The notes under the pieces are model-generated. The model had not been told where the DNA came from, searched no databases, and worked only from the letters and a program-made list of their open reading frames with translations. A program made the position numbers and the translations under genes. From Prevotella sp. (GTDB lineage: Bacteria > Bacteroidota > Bacteroidia > Bacteroidales > Bacteroidaceae): a stretch of 39,988 bases of DNA. Shown here in pieces: positions 16,381-25,061 of this stretch (positions within the stretch are counted from its first letter, which is position 1; each line of letters begins with the position of its first letter). The DNA is taken from positions 1 through 39,988 of the forward strand of contig DMYZ01000196.1 of the NCBI GenBank assembly GCA_003483565.1, given 5' to 3'.

Positions 16381-16403
16381 TGAATTTTAACAAACAATAA
16401 ATA

Positions 16404-17681
16404 TTACTTTCTTACAATAGTCTGATCACGGTCAGGGCCAATAGAGACAATCTTAATTGGTGTCTCCAGGAAATCTTCCAGAAAATTGATATAGTCATTA
16501 AATTCTTTCGGGAATTGATCCTCCAAAGTAAATCTCGTCATATCAGTATTCCATCCTGGCATCTCCTTATAAATTGGTTCTGCGCCTTCAAGTTCAAAAG
16601 GCAACTCTTCTGTTGTCTCACCATTAGGAAGTTTATAACCTGTACAAGCCTTAACAGTCTTAAAACTGTCCAGGACATCACTCTTCATCAATATCAACTG
16701 TGTAACTCCATTCAGCATAATGGAATAGCGCAACTGTACCAAATCGATCCAACCACAACGACGCTCACGTCCTGTTACCGCACCATACTCATGACCCAAA
16801 TCACGAATTTTCTTCCCTGTAGTATCAAAGAGCTCTGTTGGAAAAGGTCCTGCACCTACACGAGTACAATAAGCTTTCATTATTCCATAAACTTCACCTA
16901 TTTTATTAGGACCGACTCCTAAACCTGTGCAAGCACCGGCACAAACAGTATTGGATGAAGTGACAAAAGGATAACTGCCAAAATCAACATCAAGCATAGT
17001 TCCTTGTGCACCTTCACAGAGAATGTTTTTGCCACTACGCAAGATATGATTAATCTCATGCTCACTGTCAACAAATTTAAATTGCTTCATATACTTGATA
17101 CCCTGCATCCATTTTTTTTCAATAGCATCAAGCTCTGAAAAGTCAGTCCATCCTAAAGCTTCCAGCCGCTTCATATGAAGAGATTTATGGGCAGCATACT
17201 TATCCTCAAAATGATCAAGAATATCGCCTACACGCAAGCCATTACGGCTGACCTTGTCTGTATAAGTCGGGCCAATGCCTTTACCTGTTGTACCAACCTT
17301 ATTTTTGCCTTTAGCAGCCTCTATAGCCTTATCCAGAAGACGATGAGTAGGCATAATAAGATGTGCCTTTTTAGAAATATGAAGACGGCTTTTCAAGTCG
17401 TGACCACTCTTTTCCAAATCCATGGCTTCTTCCATAAAAAGATCTGGAGCCAGGACTACACCATTGCCAATGATATTGACCTTTCCTCCCTGGAAAATCC
17501 CAGAAGGAATAGAACGGAGTACATACTTTTGGCCTTCAAATTCCAATGTATGTCCAGCATTAGGACCTCCTTGGAAACGAGCCACGACATCATACCTGGG
17601 AGTCAAAACATCGACTACCTTTCCTTTACCCTCATCGCCCCACTGCAAACCGAGCAGGACATCCACTTTACCTGTGTTCAT
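16404..17681 (-). CDS. purA: Adenylosuccinate synthetase
   Basis: PurA joins aspartate to IMP using GTP, the first committed step to AMP. The 425 residues start VDVLLGLQWGDEGKGKVVDV, the family P-loop with catalytic Asp14. Next come GGPNAGHT with its catalytic histidine, the IMP-binding TTGKGIGPTY, GAVTGRERRCGW and the GTP-specificity end SIGPDRDQTI. The start overlaps the 3' end of the upstream Fur-family gene by 14 nt, so the two are certainly on one message. The linkage couples a metal-responsive regulator to purine synthesis; whether this is functional is unknown. The frame is intact. Confidence 0.98.
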   Translation of the reverse strand: MNTGKVDVLLGLQWGDEGKGKVVDVLTPRYDVVARFQGGPNAGHTLEFEGQKYVLRSIPSGIFQGGKVNIIGNGVVLAPDLFMEEAMDLEKSGHDLKSRLHISKKAHLIMPTHRLLDKAIEAAKGKNKVGTTGKGIGPTYTDKVSRNGLRVGDILDHFEDKYAAHKSLHMKRLEALGWTDFSELDAIEKKWMQGIKYMKQFKFVDSEHEINHILRSGKNILCEGAQGTMLDVDFGSYPFVTSSNTVCAGACTGLGVGPNKIGEVYGIMKAYCTRVGAGPFPTELFDTTGKKIRDLGHEYGAVTGRERRCGWIDLVQLRYSIMLNGVTQLILMKSDVLDSFKTVKACTGYKLPNGETTEELPFELEGAEPIYKEMPGWNTDMTRFTLEDQFPKEFNDYINFLEDFLETPIKIVSIGPDRDQTIVRK

Positions 17682-18174
17682 TTTTATTTGGTTTCTTAGA
17701 TTTTCCTTTTTCTTCTAGCATACGCCGCTTAGTCAGCTTTGACTGGCAAGAACTGCATATACCATATATATATAAGGTAAAGCCATCCTTCCTGAAGCGC
17801 TTTAGCTTTGTATCTTTAACCGCCTGTAGAATGAGCGGCGCACAGACTTCTGTCACTTTGCCACAAACCGTACAAATCTGATGGACATGATTATCATTAT
17901 CCAAACAAGCTTCATACTTTGTACCATCCTGCAAATTATGCCGAGTAATAAGTCGGAGTTCTATAAAAAGTTTTACCGTATTATACAAGGTTGCACGACT
18001 CACGCGAAAATTATTTTCTTTAACCTTTTCGCCCAGTTCATCAAGTGTAAAATGCCCTCCTAGACTATAACAAGCATCTAATATCGCATAGCGTTCAGGG
18101 GTCTTGCGATGACCACTCATCTCAAGATAACTATCCAGCACCTGTCTAACCTTTTCTTTTATATTCTCTTTCAT
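17668..18174 (-). CDS. Fur-family transcriptional regulator (Fur-like metal site)
   Basis: This 168-residue regulator has a winged-helix domain (HRKTPERYAILDACYSLGGHFTLDEL, FRVSRATLYNTVKLF) and a metal-binding dimerisation domain. Candidate regulatory ligands are His41, Glu88, His96, His98 and Glu109. The structural zinc pairs are Cys101/Cys104 and Cys140/Cys143. Glutamate where PerR has aspartate at the last position (KVTE) points to iron (Fur), or possibly zinc (Zur), rather than peroxide sensing. One extra residue between Glu88 and His96 compared with E. coli Fur leaves some doubt. A very basic tail (KGKSKKPNKNEHR) ends the protein. It has its own promoter and overlaps purA. Confidence 0.87.
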   Translation of the reverse strand: MKENIKEKVRQVLDSYLEMSGHRKTPERYAILDACYSLGGHFTLDELGEKVKENNFRVSRATLYNTVKLFIELRLITRHNLQDGTKYEACLDNDNHVHQICTVCGKVTEVCAPLILQAVKDTKLKRFRKDGFTLYIYGICSSCQSKLTKRRMLEEKGKSKKPNKNEHR

Positions 18175-18202
18175 TTTGCATACTCGTCCTACAAAACAGC
18201 TC

Positions 18203-18234
18203 CAAAGTTACTAAATTTTAAAATAAGATACAAA
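18203..18234 (-). promoter_or_regulatory. Promoter of the fur-purA transcript
   Basis: On the minus strand TTTG (18231-18234), a 20-nt spacer and TAACTTTG (18203-18210) lie 28 nt upstream of the Fur-family ATG. No classic Fur box is seen across it. Confidence 0.72.
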
Positions 18235-18324
18235 AGATTGTAGCAAAAACAACTTAAAAAATCAGCTTTTGTAACAAAAAGAAGTGATATATCTATATCC
18301 AAGAAAGAATTTATCTAGTGATTT

Positions 18325-18954
18325 TTAAAATGAATCATAAATCTCCATTATTTCTTTCAAAGCATTCTTTGCCATGCGCCTATAGACTATTCCCATATCC
18401 GCAAAGCGCTGGACACAATTGGATGCAGCATGCTTTACACCTATATGATCCCCTTGGAGAGCAACTGCAACCTGATCAAGGAACTCATTTATTCCGCGTT
18501 CATTAGGTTCCTTTCCTTGCATAAAAAGACGTGACAAAATGTCGTAAGCAGCTATCTGATAAAATGGGCTATTATATGACATCCACTGATAAGCAATAAC
18601 TGGTGCATAATCTACATATTGCAATAAATTGAATGCCAACATTTCTACTATTTCCTGATTATGAATACTATCCATCCATATATCAGTAATCTCAGGAAGC
18701 ATTTTATCCACTGGCATAATTAATGTTGCCAAAATTTTACTTTCCCGAATGTCATCTTTCCAGAGTTCTACGGCAAGATCATAATCCTTCCCATATTGGA
18801 CGGCCATTTGCTTGAGACTAATTAAAGGGACTCCCCAATTAATCTTATAATCAAGTCCTTTTTCACGCATTGACTGGGATCCAGGACCATTCATCATCAA
18901 TCGGTAAGAGGAACGAATTTCCTTTAATTTAAACTTTGTTTCTTCGTTAACCAT
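18325..18954 (-). CDS. DNA alkylation repair (AlkD-like HEAT repeat) family protein
   Basis: This 209-residue all-helical protein resembles the PF08713 DNA alkylation repair family common in Bacteroidetes. Visible features are SQSMREKGLDYKINWGVPL near the N-terminus, then repeating helical pairs (LWKDDIRESKILATLIMP, EIVEMLAFNLLQYVDYAP, DHIGVKHAASNCVQRFADMG). AlkD members remove bulky or alkylated bases with a HEAT-like superhelix. The key AlkD tryptophan and aspartate cannot be assigned with confidence here, so a non-catalytic DNA- or protein-binding role is possible. Its ATG is 1 nt after the dpp3 stop, so it is the last gene of the araC-dpp3-HEAT operon. Confidence 0.68.
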   Translation of the reverse strand: MVNEETKFKLKEIRSSYRLMMNGPGSQSMREKGLDYKINWGVPLISLKQMAVQYGKDYDLAVELWKDDIRESKILATLIMPVDKMLPEITDIWMDSIHNQEIVEMLAFNLLQYVDYAPVIAYQWMSYNSPFYQIAAYDILSRLFMQGKEPNERGINEFLDQVAVALQGDHIGVKHAASNCVQRFADMGIVYRRMAKNALKEIMEIYDSF

Positions 18955-18955
18955 A

Positions 18956-20905
18956 TCAAATCAATGTTGCATATTCCTTACTATAGCGAAGATTTTGTTC
19001 CGCGAAACTCTCAGTATAGTCAAGTTTAACATCTTTATAATTACCTTCTTCATCACACACCAAGGTCATTTTCGGATTTATAAATCCCTTATAAGGTGCA
19101 ATATTTAATTTTTGATATCGCAAAAGGATCTCCTCATGAAGCTTAGGATCAATTTTAACGGCATAAGTCTCAACTAATTCACGGGCAGCCTGATAATCAC
19201 CTTCACTCTTAATGCGCTGTATTTCAGCTAAAAACGTCCCGAATAGATCACGCATCTTGAGATAATCATTAATACGCAAATATGTCTTGCCTTTCACTTT
19301 AACAAGTTCCATAGCTTCGCCAGCATGATCAAGAACCCAATAAGCAATAAGGGCACGATTTCTCATATGTGCCTCTTCAATATTAAGACCAGGCTTGATA
19401 CGCACCAATTGGGTCATCAATCCATTCATCATATAAGTATAATATTGGCTCTTATATGCTTCCTCATCAGAAAGCAGTCCTAGTTCAACCAATTTTTTAT
19501 CAGCTATATAATAAAGCCCGAAAAGATCAGCACGAGCTTCCTCTATCGTATTGCCATAAGCCTTAAGCGCATCTTCATCCGTACCAGGCAACAACCGGCC
19601 ACTTCCATGACCAAGGCACTCATGAAGATCTGTATGTAAGTCATCACAGACTTCACCATACTTTTCAATATGTTCTCGTGTCAATTTATCAATGACAAAC
19701 TCATCTAAGAATCCATTTCCATGAGCAACCATATTATAGGCATGTGTCAGATTTCCTATTGTAACACTCTTGCTTCCATATGCAGAACGAATCCAATTTG
19801 CATTAGGCAAATTAATACCAATAGCCGATGCCGGATACTCATCTCCACCAAGCATAGCAGCACAGATCACATTAGCGGACACACCTTTTACTTTTGGCTT
19901 ACGAAAACGCGGATCAACAGGAGAATGATCCTCAAACCACTGGGCATTTTCAGAAATAGCACGAGTACGCTTTGTTGCAACTTTATCCGTATACTCCACA
20001 AGTCCTTCCCACGTACCTTTCAGTCCAAGCGGATCACCATACACTTCAATAAAACCATTGATTGTATCTATAGATCCTTTATTTTGAGCTACCCATGCAA
20101 TGGAATAGTCATCAAAGTCTTTAAGATTACCTGATTTATAATACTTTACAAGTTTTTTAATAACATTTTTCTGCTCTTCATTCTCAGAATAGTCCAAGGA
20201 TTTAGTAAGCCAAAATATAATTTGCTTTATGGCTGCACCATACATACCATCTTCTTTCCAAACAAATTCTTTTATGCGTCCCCCTTCCTTGACAAGCTTT
20301 GAGTTCAATCCCCAAGAAGGCTGTTTGCTGGAATCTGTTTTCTTTTGCATATAGAAAGACTCCACCTCTTGTTGGCTAACTCCTTCATAAAAGTTACAAG
20401 CAGACGTTTTAACAAGATCTTCTCCGTCAGTTTGATTAACTCTTTTAGGTAATATTTTCGAATTAAAAATAATAGGAACGAGCACTTCTAATAATTCCGA
20501 CTTAGTCTGGTCCTTTGCTAAAGGAAGTTGCTTTTCATCAATAGATAAGAATTGTTTACGAAAGAAATCTTCAGAAAAATGAGGCAAGAATTTTTCGCAA
20601 CCATAGTGATGATAAATACCTGATGAGAACCATATCCTTTTAAGATAAATCTCCAAAGCCTTAAAATCACTTTGGTTGCGATCACCATCAAATTTAGAAT
20701 AAATTACTTCAAGCGTCTTGCGAATCAAAAGATTATACTTGCCTTGCTGGTCAAAGGTAATATCCCTACCCGACAGAGCAGCCTTGCTAAGACAATAAAC
20801 ATATAATTTCTGTTGAAGTGAAAGACTATTAAACCCATTCAGACGATACCGTAGCATCTGTAAATCCGCGAAAGCCTCTTCTGAATACTTAAAATCATCA
20901 GTCAT
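18956..20905 (-). CDS. Dipeptidyl peptidase III (M49 metallopeptidase)
   Basis: This 649-residue zinc peptidase releases dipeptides from the N-termini of short peptides. The M49 hallmark HECLGH lies at residues 428-433 (His428, Glu429, His433). The third ligand is Glu456 in EEARAD, 23 residues later, the same spacing I recall for the Bacteroides enzyme. No signal peptide is evident at MTDDFKYSEEAF, so the protein is probably cytosolic and takes part in peptide catabolism, in line with a peptide-using Prevotella. It lies 9 nt after the AraC-type regulator and 1 nt before the HEAT protein. The regulator may control its own operon, but no operator is recognised. Confidence 0.93.
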   Translation of the reverse strand: MTDDFKYSEEAFADLQMLRYRLNGFNSLSLQQKLYVYCLSKAALSGRDITFDQQGKYNLLIRKTLEVIYSKFDGDRNQSDFKALEIYLKRIWFSSGIYHHYGCEKFLPHFSEDFFRKQFLSIDEKQLPLAKDQTKSELLEVLVPIIFNSKILPKRVNQTDGEDLVKTSACNFYEGVSQQEVESFYMQKKTDSSKQPSWGLNSKLVKEGGRIKEFVWKEDGMYGAAIKQIIFWLTKSLDYSENEEQKNVIKKLVKYYKSGNLKDFDDYSIAWVAQNKGSIDTINGFIEVYGDPLGLKGTWEGLVEYTDKVATKRTRAISENAQWFEDHSPVDPRFRKPKVKGVSANVICAAMLGGDEYPASAIGINLPNANWIRSAYGSKSVTIGNLTHAYNMVAHGNGFLDEFVIDKLTREHIEKYGEVCDDLHTDLHECLGHGSGRLLPGTDEDALKAYGNTIEEARADLFGLYYIADKKLVELGLLSDEEAYKSQYYTYMMNGLMTQLVRIKPGLNIEEAHMRNRALIAYWVLDHAGEAMELVKVKGKTYLRINDYLKMRDLFGTFLAEIQRIKSEGDYQAARELVETYAVKIDPKLHEEILLRYQKLNIAPYKGFINPKMTLVCDEEGNYKDVKLDYTESFAEQNLRYSKEYATLI

Positions 20906-20914
20906 AAATTCAAA

Positions 20915-21397
20915 TTAATCTTTCTTTGCTTTCGTAATTTTATTTCCTTTTATTTTTCCTTCTTTCTTTTTAGGCTCCGGATGAAATTTGAGATTATTCA
21001 TCTTGTATTTACGAGGAGTCATACCATTAATCCTATAAAAAGAAGCATAAAAACTCTGGCGATTAGAAAAACCTACCATATCAGAGATATCTTCCATATT
21101 ATAGTCTTGATATCTCTTATCAACAAGCATTGCCATAGCATCCTCTATGCGGAACTTATTGACAAATGAGGTATAGTTAGTATGAAATTTCACGCTGACG
21201 ACAGCCGATATATAACGAGTATTAGTATGAAGTTCCTCTGCCAACTTCTTAGCAGAATAATCTTTATCCTTATACTTTTTCTGAATTAAGACAATCTCAA
21301 GAATTTGTTCTTTCAGATTATCCATTAGTTTCGGACTAACCAGCGCACGATAGACAGCTGCCTTGTCCTTTTTTTCTATAATATTATACTTTGGCAT
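20915..21397 (-). CDS. AraC-family regulator, DNA-binding domain with short N-terminal part
   Basis: This 160-residue protein has only a short helical N-terminus, then an AraC/XylS HTH pair at about 45-135 (YSAKKLAEELHTNTRYISAV, then MEDISDMVGFSNRQSFYASF followed by YRINGMTPRKYK). There is no cupin or other ligand domain. A strongly basic tail (PKKKEGKIKGNKITKAKKD) follows and may add nonspecific DNA affinity. The short architecture resembles the output domain of Bacteroidetes hybrid two-component regulators, but no kinase part is present upstream. It heads an operon with dpp3 and the HEAT protein and is divergent from clpC. A target role is inference only. Confidence 0.85.
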   Translation of the reverse strand: MPKYNIIEKKDKAAVYRALVSPKLMDNLKEQILEIVLIQKKYKDKDYSAKKLAEELHTNTRYISAVVSVKFHTNYTSFVNKFRIEDAMAMLVDKRYQDYNMEDISDMVGFSNRQSFYASFYRINGMTPRKYKMNNLKFHPEPKKKEGKIKGNKITKAKKD

Positions 21398-21442
21398 ATG
21401 AGTAATTTTATTTGTTATAAAAATTATCTATCCTATATGTTG

Positions 21443-21473
21443 CAAATATAATACGATTTTTTAAAAAAAGCAA
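21443..21473 (-). promoter_or_regulatory. Promoter of the araC-dpp3-HEAT operon
   Basis: On the minus strand TTG (21471-21473), a 20-nt spacer and TATATTTG (21443-21450) lie 45 nt before the ATG. Confidence 0.68.
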
Positions 21474-21593
21474 GTAATACATTATTTTTTTTACAAATAT
21501 TGAATATTCATATTTAATGAATGAAATACGCAGATACATTAGGTACTACTATAACCGCTATTACTGTTTTTTATCACTGACAATCGAAAAAAC

Positions 21594-21635
21594 TGGCATA
21601 CCATTTGCAATTTGAAATAATAAATATTAAATTTG
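21594..21635 (+). promoter_or_regulatory. clpC promoter region with overlapping sigma-54-like and primary-sigma elements
   Basis: TGGCATACCATTTGCA (21594-21609) fits the sigma-54 -24/-12 pattern, with GG at 21595-21596 and GC at 21607-21608 in the standard spacing. Overlapping it, TTTG (21604-21607), 20 nt and TAAATTTG (21628-21635) form a normal Bacteroidetes promoter. The ATG is at 21670. Either or both may be used. Confidence 0.55.
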
Positions 21636-21669
21636 CAATTAGATAACACAAAAAGAAAGGATAAAAATT

Positions 21670-24252
21670 ATGACTAGTCAGTTTTCACCAAAGGTATCGC
21701 AGATTCTCGCCTTTTCAAGAGAAGAAGCAACCCGCCTGGCCAGTCGGTCAGTGGGCCCCGAACATTTACTTCTGGGAATTCTGCGAGAGAGACAAGGTGT
21801 CATCATTGATATATTCAACAGCTTCAACGTTGACATACAAGATGTTAAGACACAACTTGAAGAGAACGTCCGTGAAGATGAACTTAACGAACCTCTCATC
21901 ACCTCAGAACTTGTACTTAATGATAAAGCCAGCAATATTTTAAAGCTAGCTGTTCTGGAAGCAAGAATTCAGCACACGCAGACTGTTGATGTACAACATT
22001 TATTTCTTGCCATTCTTCACGACCAAGTGGAAAACGGTGCAAAAGAAGTACTCGAATTTTATAATATGAATTATGAAGATACATTAAAATACCTTCAAAA
22101 AAGGACTAGCTCCACCAACGCAAAAGATGGGGTACAACTTCCTGATGAAGAAGACGATGAAGACGATCCAATGTATTCTCCTGAAAGCTCAGGGAACAAT
22201 CGCCAAAGTACGACACAAACTACACGTCACGGGAAAGGTAAAACGCCGATCTTGGATAATTTTTCTACCGATCTGACGAAGGCTGCCGCAGAAGGCAAAC
22301 TTGATCCTGTAGTAGGAAGAGAAAAAGAAATAGAACGCGTTACAGAAATTCTCGGCCGACGCAAGAAAAATAATCCAATATTAATAGGCGAACCCGGTGT
22401 AGGGAAAAGTGCAATTGTAGAAGGCCTCGCTGAGCTTATCAACAAGCACCATACCTCTCCGATTCTTTTCAATCACCGTGTAGTAAGTCTGGACATGACA
22501 GCGATTGTTGCAGGAACGAAATACAGAGGACAGTTTGAAGAAAGAATCCGGGCTCTTATCAAAGAGTTGGAACAGAATCCTGATATTATCGTATTCATAG
22601 ATGAAATACATACTATAATCGGTGCGGGCAGCACACCTGGGACAATGGATGCCGCTAATATTCTAAAGCCAGCACTGGCTCGTGGCACAATCCAATGTAT
22701 CGGTGCAACTACTCTTGATGAGTTTCGCAACAGTATAGAGAAAGATGGAGCCCTTGAACGCCGGTTCCAAAAAGTTATGGTTGAACCTACCACAACTGAG
22801 GAAACCTTACAGATTCTGAATAATATTAAAGAACGTTATGAAGCTCACCATCATGTAAGCTATAAAAATGAAGCCATCACCGCATGTGTCAAATTGACAG
22901 AAAAATATGTCACAGACAGGTTTTTCCCAGACAAAGCCATTGATGTCTTGGACGAAGTAGGATCAAGAATCCATCTTAAACATGCAACAATTCCTCCTGA
23001 GGTTGAAAATAAAGAAAAGGAAATTGAGATCGTTAAGGCTAAGAAACGTATGGCTGTTCAAAACCAGAATTTTGAACTCGCCGCTAGTTTTCGTGACCAA
23101 CAAACAGAACTGGAGAAGGAACTTGTCGAGATCCAAAACAACTGGGCTACCAATATTGATAGCAATATGATAGAAGTGACCGAAAACGATGTTGAAGATG
23201 TAGTAAGTTTCATGACAGGTATTCCTGTACAACGCATGGCCGAATCTGAGAACATACGATTAAAAAACATGTCAGGAGATCTGGAAAATGTTGTCATAGG
23301 ACAGAACAATGCTATCGAAAAGATGGTAAAAGCTATCCAGCGCAATCGCATGGGATTAAAGGATCCGAACCATCCTATTGGTGCTTTCATGTTCTTGGGC
23401 CCGACTGGTGTCGGCAAAACTTATCTTGCCAAACAATTGGCAAAGAAGATGTTCGGAAGTACTGATGCCCTTATCCGTATTGACATGAGTGAATATACAG
23501 AAAGCTTCAACACCTCCAGACTTATCGGAGCCCCTCCAGGATATGTAGGTTATGAAGAAGGTGGACAACTCACAGAACAAGTCCGTCGCCACCCTTATTC
23601 TATTGTGCTTCTTGACGAAATAGAAAAAGCCCATGGAAATGTATTTAACTTACTATTACAGGTTCTTGATGAAGGCAGACTCACTGATGGAAATGGTCGG
23701 TTGATAGACTTTCGTAATACCGTGATCATCATGACTTCTAATGCTGGGACACGCCAGCTAAAAGAATTTGCACATGGTGTTGGATTTAATGCTGGTAATG
23801 CAACTTCCATCTCAAGAACGGAACAAGATAAGGAATACGCACGCTCTATCATTCAAAAGAATCTCAGCAAGCAGTTCTCTCCTGAGTTCCTGAATCGTTT
23901 GGACGAAATAATCACCTTCGACCAACTAGACATGGATTCTATCAAAAAAATTATTGATCTTGAGCTCAAAGGCTTGGTATCAAGAATCAACGATCTTGGT
24001 TATACGATCAACATTACTGATAAAGCCAAAGAGTTTGTTGCCACCAAAGGCTACGATGTTCAATTTGGCGCACGCCCATTAAAGAGAGCCATCCAAAATT
24101 ATATTGAAGATGGTGTATGCGAAATGTTGCTGGATGGTGAATTACAACAAGGTGATAATATCACTGTAGGGAAAGCATCTAACAAAAACAGTCTGACTTT
24201 CCATAAAGTATCAAAAAACATACCTGACAAAGTAGGCACTACGCTTGTGTAA
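21670..24252 (+). CDS. clpC: ClpC-type AAA+ unfoldase (Clp protease ATP-binding subunit)
   Basis: This is an 860-residue Hsp100 chaperone with two AAA+ modules. The Clp N-terminal repeats occupy about 1-145 (SVGPEHLLLGIL, TVDVQHLFLAIL), followed by an acidic linker (DEEDDEDD). D1 has Walker A GEPGVGKS near residue 240 and Walker B VFIDEIHT. The middle UVR-type helix (about 450-490, NFELAASFRDQQTELEKEL) marks ClpC rather than ClpB. D2 has GPTGVGKT at about 577-584 and VLLDEIEKAH. A VGF loop in D2 (HGVGFNAG, near 703) fits docking to ClpP. It unfolds proteins for ClpP degradation. The gene stands alone between its promoter region and a strong terminator; no mcsB or ctsR is nearby. Confidence 0.96.
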   Translation: MTSQFSPKVSQILAFSREEATRLASRSVGPEHLLLGILRERQGVIIDIFNSFNVDIQDVKTQLEENVREDELNEPLITSELVLNDKASNILKLAVLEARIQHTQTVDVQHLFLAILHDQVENGAKEVLEFYNMNYEDTLKYLQKRTSSTNAKDGVQLPDEEDDEDDPMYSPESSGNNRQSTTQTTRHGKGKTPILDNFSTDLTKAAAEGKLDPVVGREKEIERVTEILGRRKKNNPILIGEPGVGKSAIVEGLAELINKHHTSPILFNHRVVSLDMTAIVAGTKYRGQFEERIRALIKELEQNPDIIVFIDEIHTIIGAGSTPGTMDAANILKPALARGTIQCIGATTLDEFRNSIEKDGALERRFQKVMVEPTTTEETLQILNNIKERYEAHHHVSYKNEAITACVKLTEKYVTDRFFPDKAIDVLDEVGSRIHLKHATIPPEVENKEKEIEIVKAKKRMAVQNQNFELAASFRDQQTELEKELVEIQNNWATNIDSNMIEVTENDVEDVVSFMTGIPVQRMAESENIRLKNMSGDLENVVIGQNNAIEKMVKAIQRNRMGLKDPNHPIGAFMFLGPTGVGKTYLAKQLAKKMFGSTDALIRIDMSEYTESFNTSRLIGAPPGYVGYEEGGQLTEQVRRHPYSIVLLDEIEKAHGNVFNLLLQVLDEGRLTDGNGRLIDFRNTVIIMTSNAGTRQLKEFAHGVGFNAGNATSISRTEQDKEYARSIIQKNLSKQFSPEFLNRLDEIITFDQLDMDSIKKIIDLELKGLVSRINDLGYTINITDKAKEFVATKGYDVQFGARPLKRAIQNYIEDGVCEMLLDGELQQGDNITVGKASNKNSLTFHKVSKNIPDKVGTTLV

Positions 24253-24273
24253 AACAATAAAACATATAAACGG

Positions 24274-24312
24274 AAAAGCTCATGAATCGTTAAAATTCAT
24301 GAGTTTTTTTTT
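24274..24312 (+). terminator. Rho-independent terminator of clpC
   Basis: CTCATGAAT (24279-24287) pairs with ATTCATGAG (24295-24303). Upstream A residues pair with the first bases of a T9 run. It lies 26 nt past the clpC stop and is immediately followed by the tRNA promoter. Confidence 0.85.
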
Positions 24313-24340
24313 GTCAATTAAAATAAATATATTATCTTTG
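24310..24340 (+). promoter_or_regulatory. Promoter of the tRNA-Thr/tRNA-Gly pair
   Basis: TTTG (24310-24313), a 19-nt spacer and TATCTTTG (24333-24340) lie 21 nt before the tRNA-Thr 5' end. Confidence 0.75.
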
Positions 24341-24361
24341 CACACGCAAATGTGAAACAGT

Positions 24362-24434
24362 GCCGATATGGCTCAGTTGGTAGAGCAATTCATTCGTAAT
24401 GAATAGGTCCCGGGTTCGAGTCCCGGTATCGGCT
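24362..24434 (+). tRNA. tRNA-Thr (anticodon CGT)
   Basis: A 73-nt cloverleaf folds cleanly. The acceptor arms GCCGATA and TATCGGC pair fully, the D arm is GCTC/GAGC, and the anticodon stem ATTCA/TGAAT encloses loop TTCGTAA with anticodon CGT, which reads ACG. The T arm is CCGGG/CCCGG. The discriminator base is T and CCA is not encoded. Confidence 0.97.
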
Positions 24435-24443
24435 CTTTTATAA

Positions 24444-24516
24444 GCGGTAATAGCTCAGTTGGTAGAGCGTTGGCTTCCCAAGCCGAAGGTCACGGGTTCG
24501 AATCCCGCTTACCGCT
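24444..24516 (+). tRNA. tRNA-Gly (anticodon CCC)
   Basis: The acceptor arms GCGGTAA/TTACCGC pair fully and the D arm is GCTC/GAGC. The anticodon stem TTGGC/GCCGA has one G-U pair and encloses TTCCCAA with anticodon CCC, which reads GGG. The outermost T-stem pair is an A-C mismatch. CCA is not encoded. It lies 9 nt after tRNA-Thr and is likely co-transcribed. Confidence 0.95.
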
Positions 24517-24521
24517 CATTT

Positions 24522-25040
24522 TCACCATCCGAAAGCTTTGGCATCACTAAGCCATTTCCCTTGTACACGCAGTACTTGTTCCAGGATATCTCTTCCTACT
24601 CCATCGCCGCCGTTGTAGTCACTGACATAATTTGCGATAGCTTTGATATCTGAAGCTGCATCCTTAGGGCAACAAGGGCAACCACATTGTTTCATTATTT
24701 CATAATCAGGAATATCATCACCTACATAAATGATATTCTCATCTGTATAGCCATATTTCTCTAAAAATTCCTTATAAGATGCTATCTTTACAGCACAACC
24801 CATATAAATATCCTCTACATTCAAAGAACTGTAGCGTATCTTCACTGCCTTTGTATTACCACCCGTAAGAATAGCTATACGAAGTCCCATCTTTACGGCC
24901 AACTGAATAGCATAGCCATCTTCTATGTTCACCGTACGCAACGGTTCACCATCAGGAGAAAGTACTATCGTTTGGCGGGACAGCACACCATCTACATCAA
25001 AGATGACTGCTTTTATTTTTTTCAAATTATAATCTATCAT
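24522..25040 (-). CDS. kdsC: KdsC, 3-deoxy-D-manno-octulosonate 8-phosphate phosphatase
   Basis: This 172-residue C0-type HAD phosphatase dephosphorylates KDO-8-phosphate, a step in lipopolysaccharide inner-core synthesis. Motif I is VIFDVDGVLS (Asp15 nucleophile, Asp17), motif II ILTGG and motif IV VGDDIPDYE. The short length without a large cap matches the tetrameric KdsC family. The ATG at 25038-25040 is used; the frame continues upstream to a TTG at 25055, which is less likely. It follows the DUF2520 gene by 21 nt. Its 3' end is 5 nt from the convergent tRNA-Gly, with no terminator visible between them. The C-terminal residues (SDAKAFGW) are complete. Confidence 0.92.
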   Translation of the reverse strand: MIDYNLKKIKAVIFDVDGVLSRQTIVLSPDGEPLRTVNIEDGYAIQLAVKMGLRIAILTGGNTKAVKIRYSSLNVEDIYMGCAVKIASYKEFLEKYGYTDENIIYVGDDIPDYEIMKQCGCPCCPKDAASDIKAIANYVSDYNGGDGVGRDILEQVLRVQGKWLSDAKAFGW

Positions 25041-25061
25041 ACACTTTTTAGTCAAAAAGGA

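Noticed and set aside
24362..24516. tRNA genes as an integration site for a mobile element
   Set aside because: No integrase, no repeated tRNA 3' end and only core genes on both sides.
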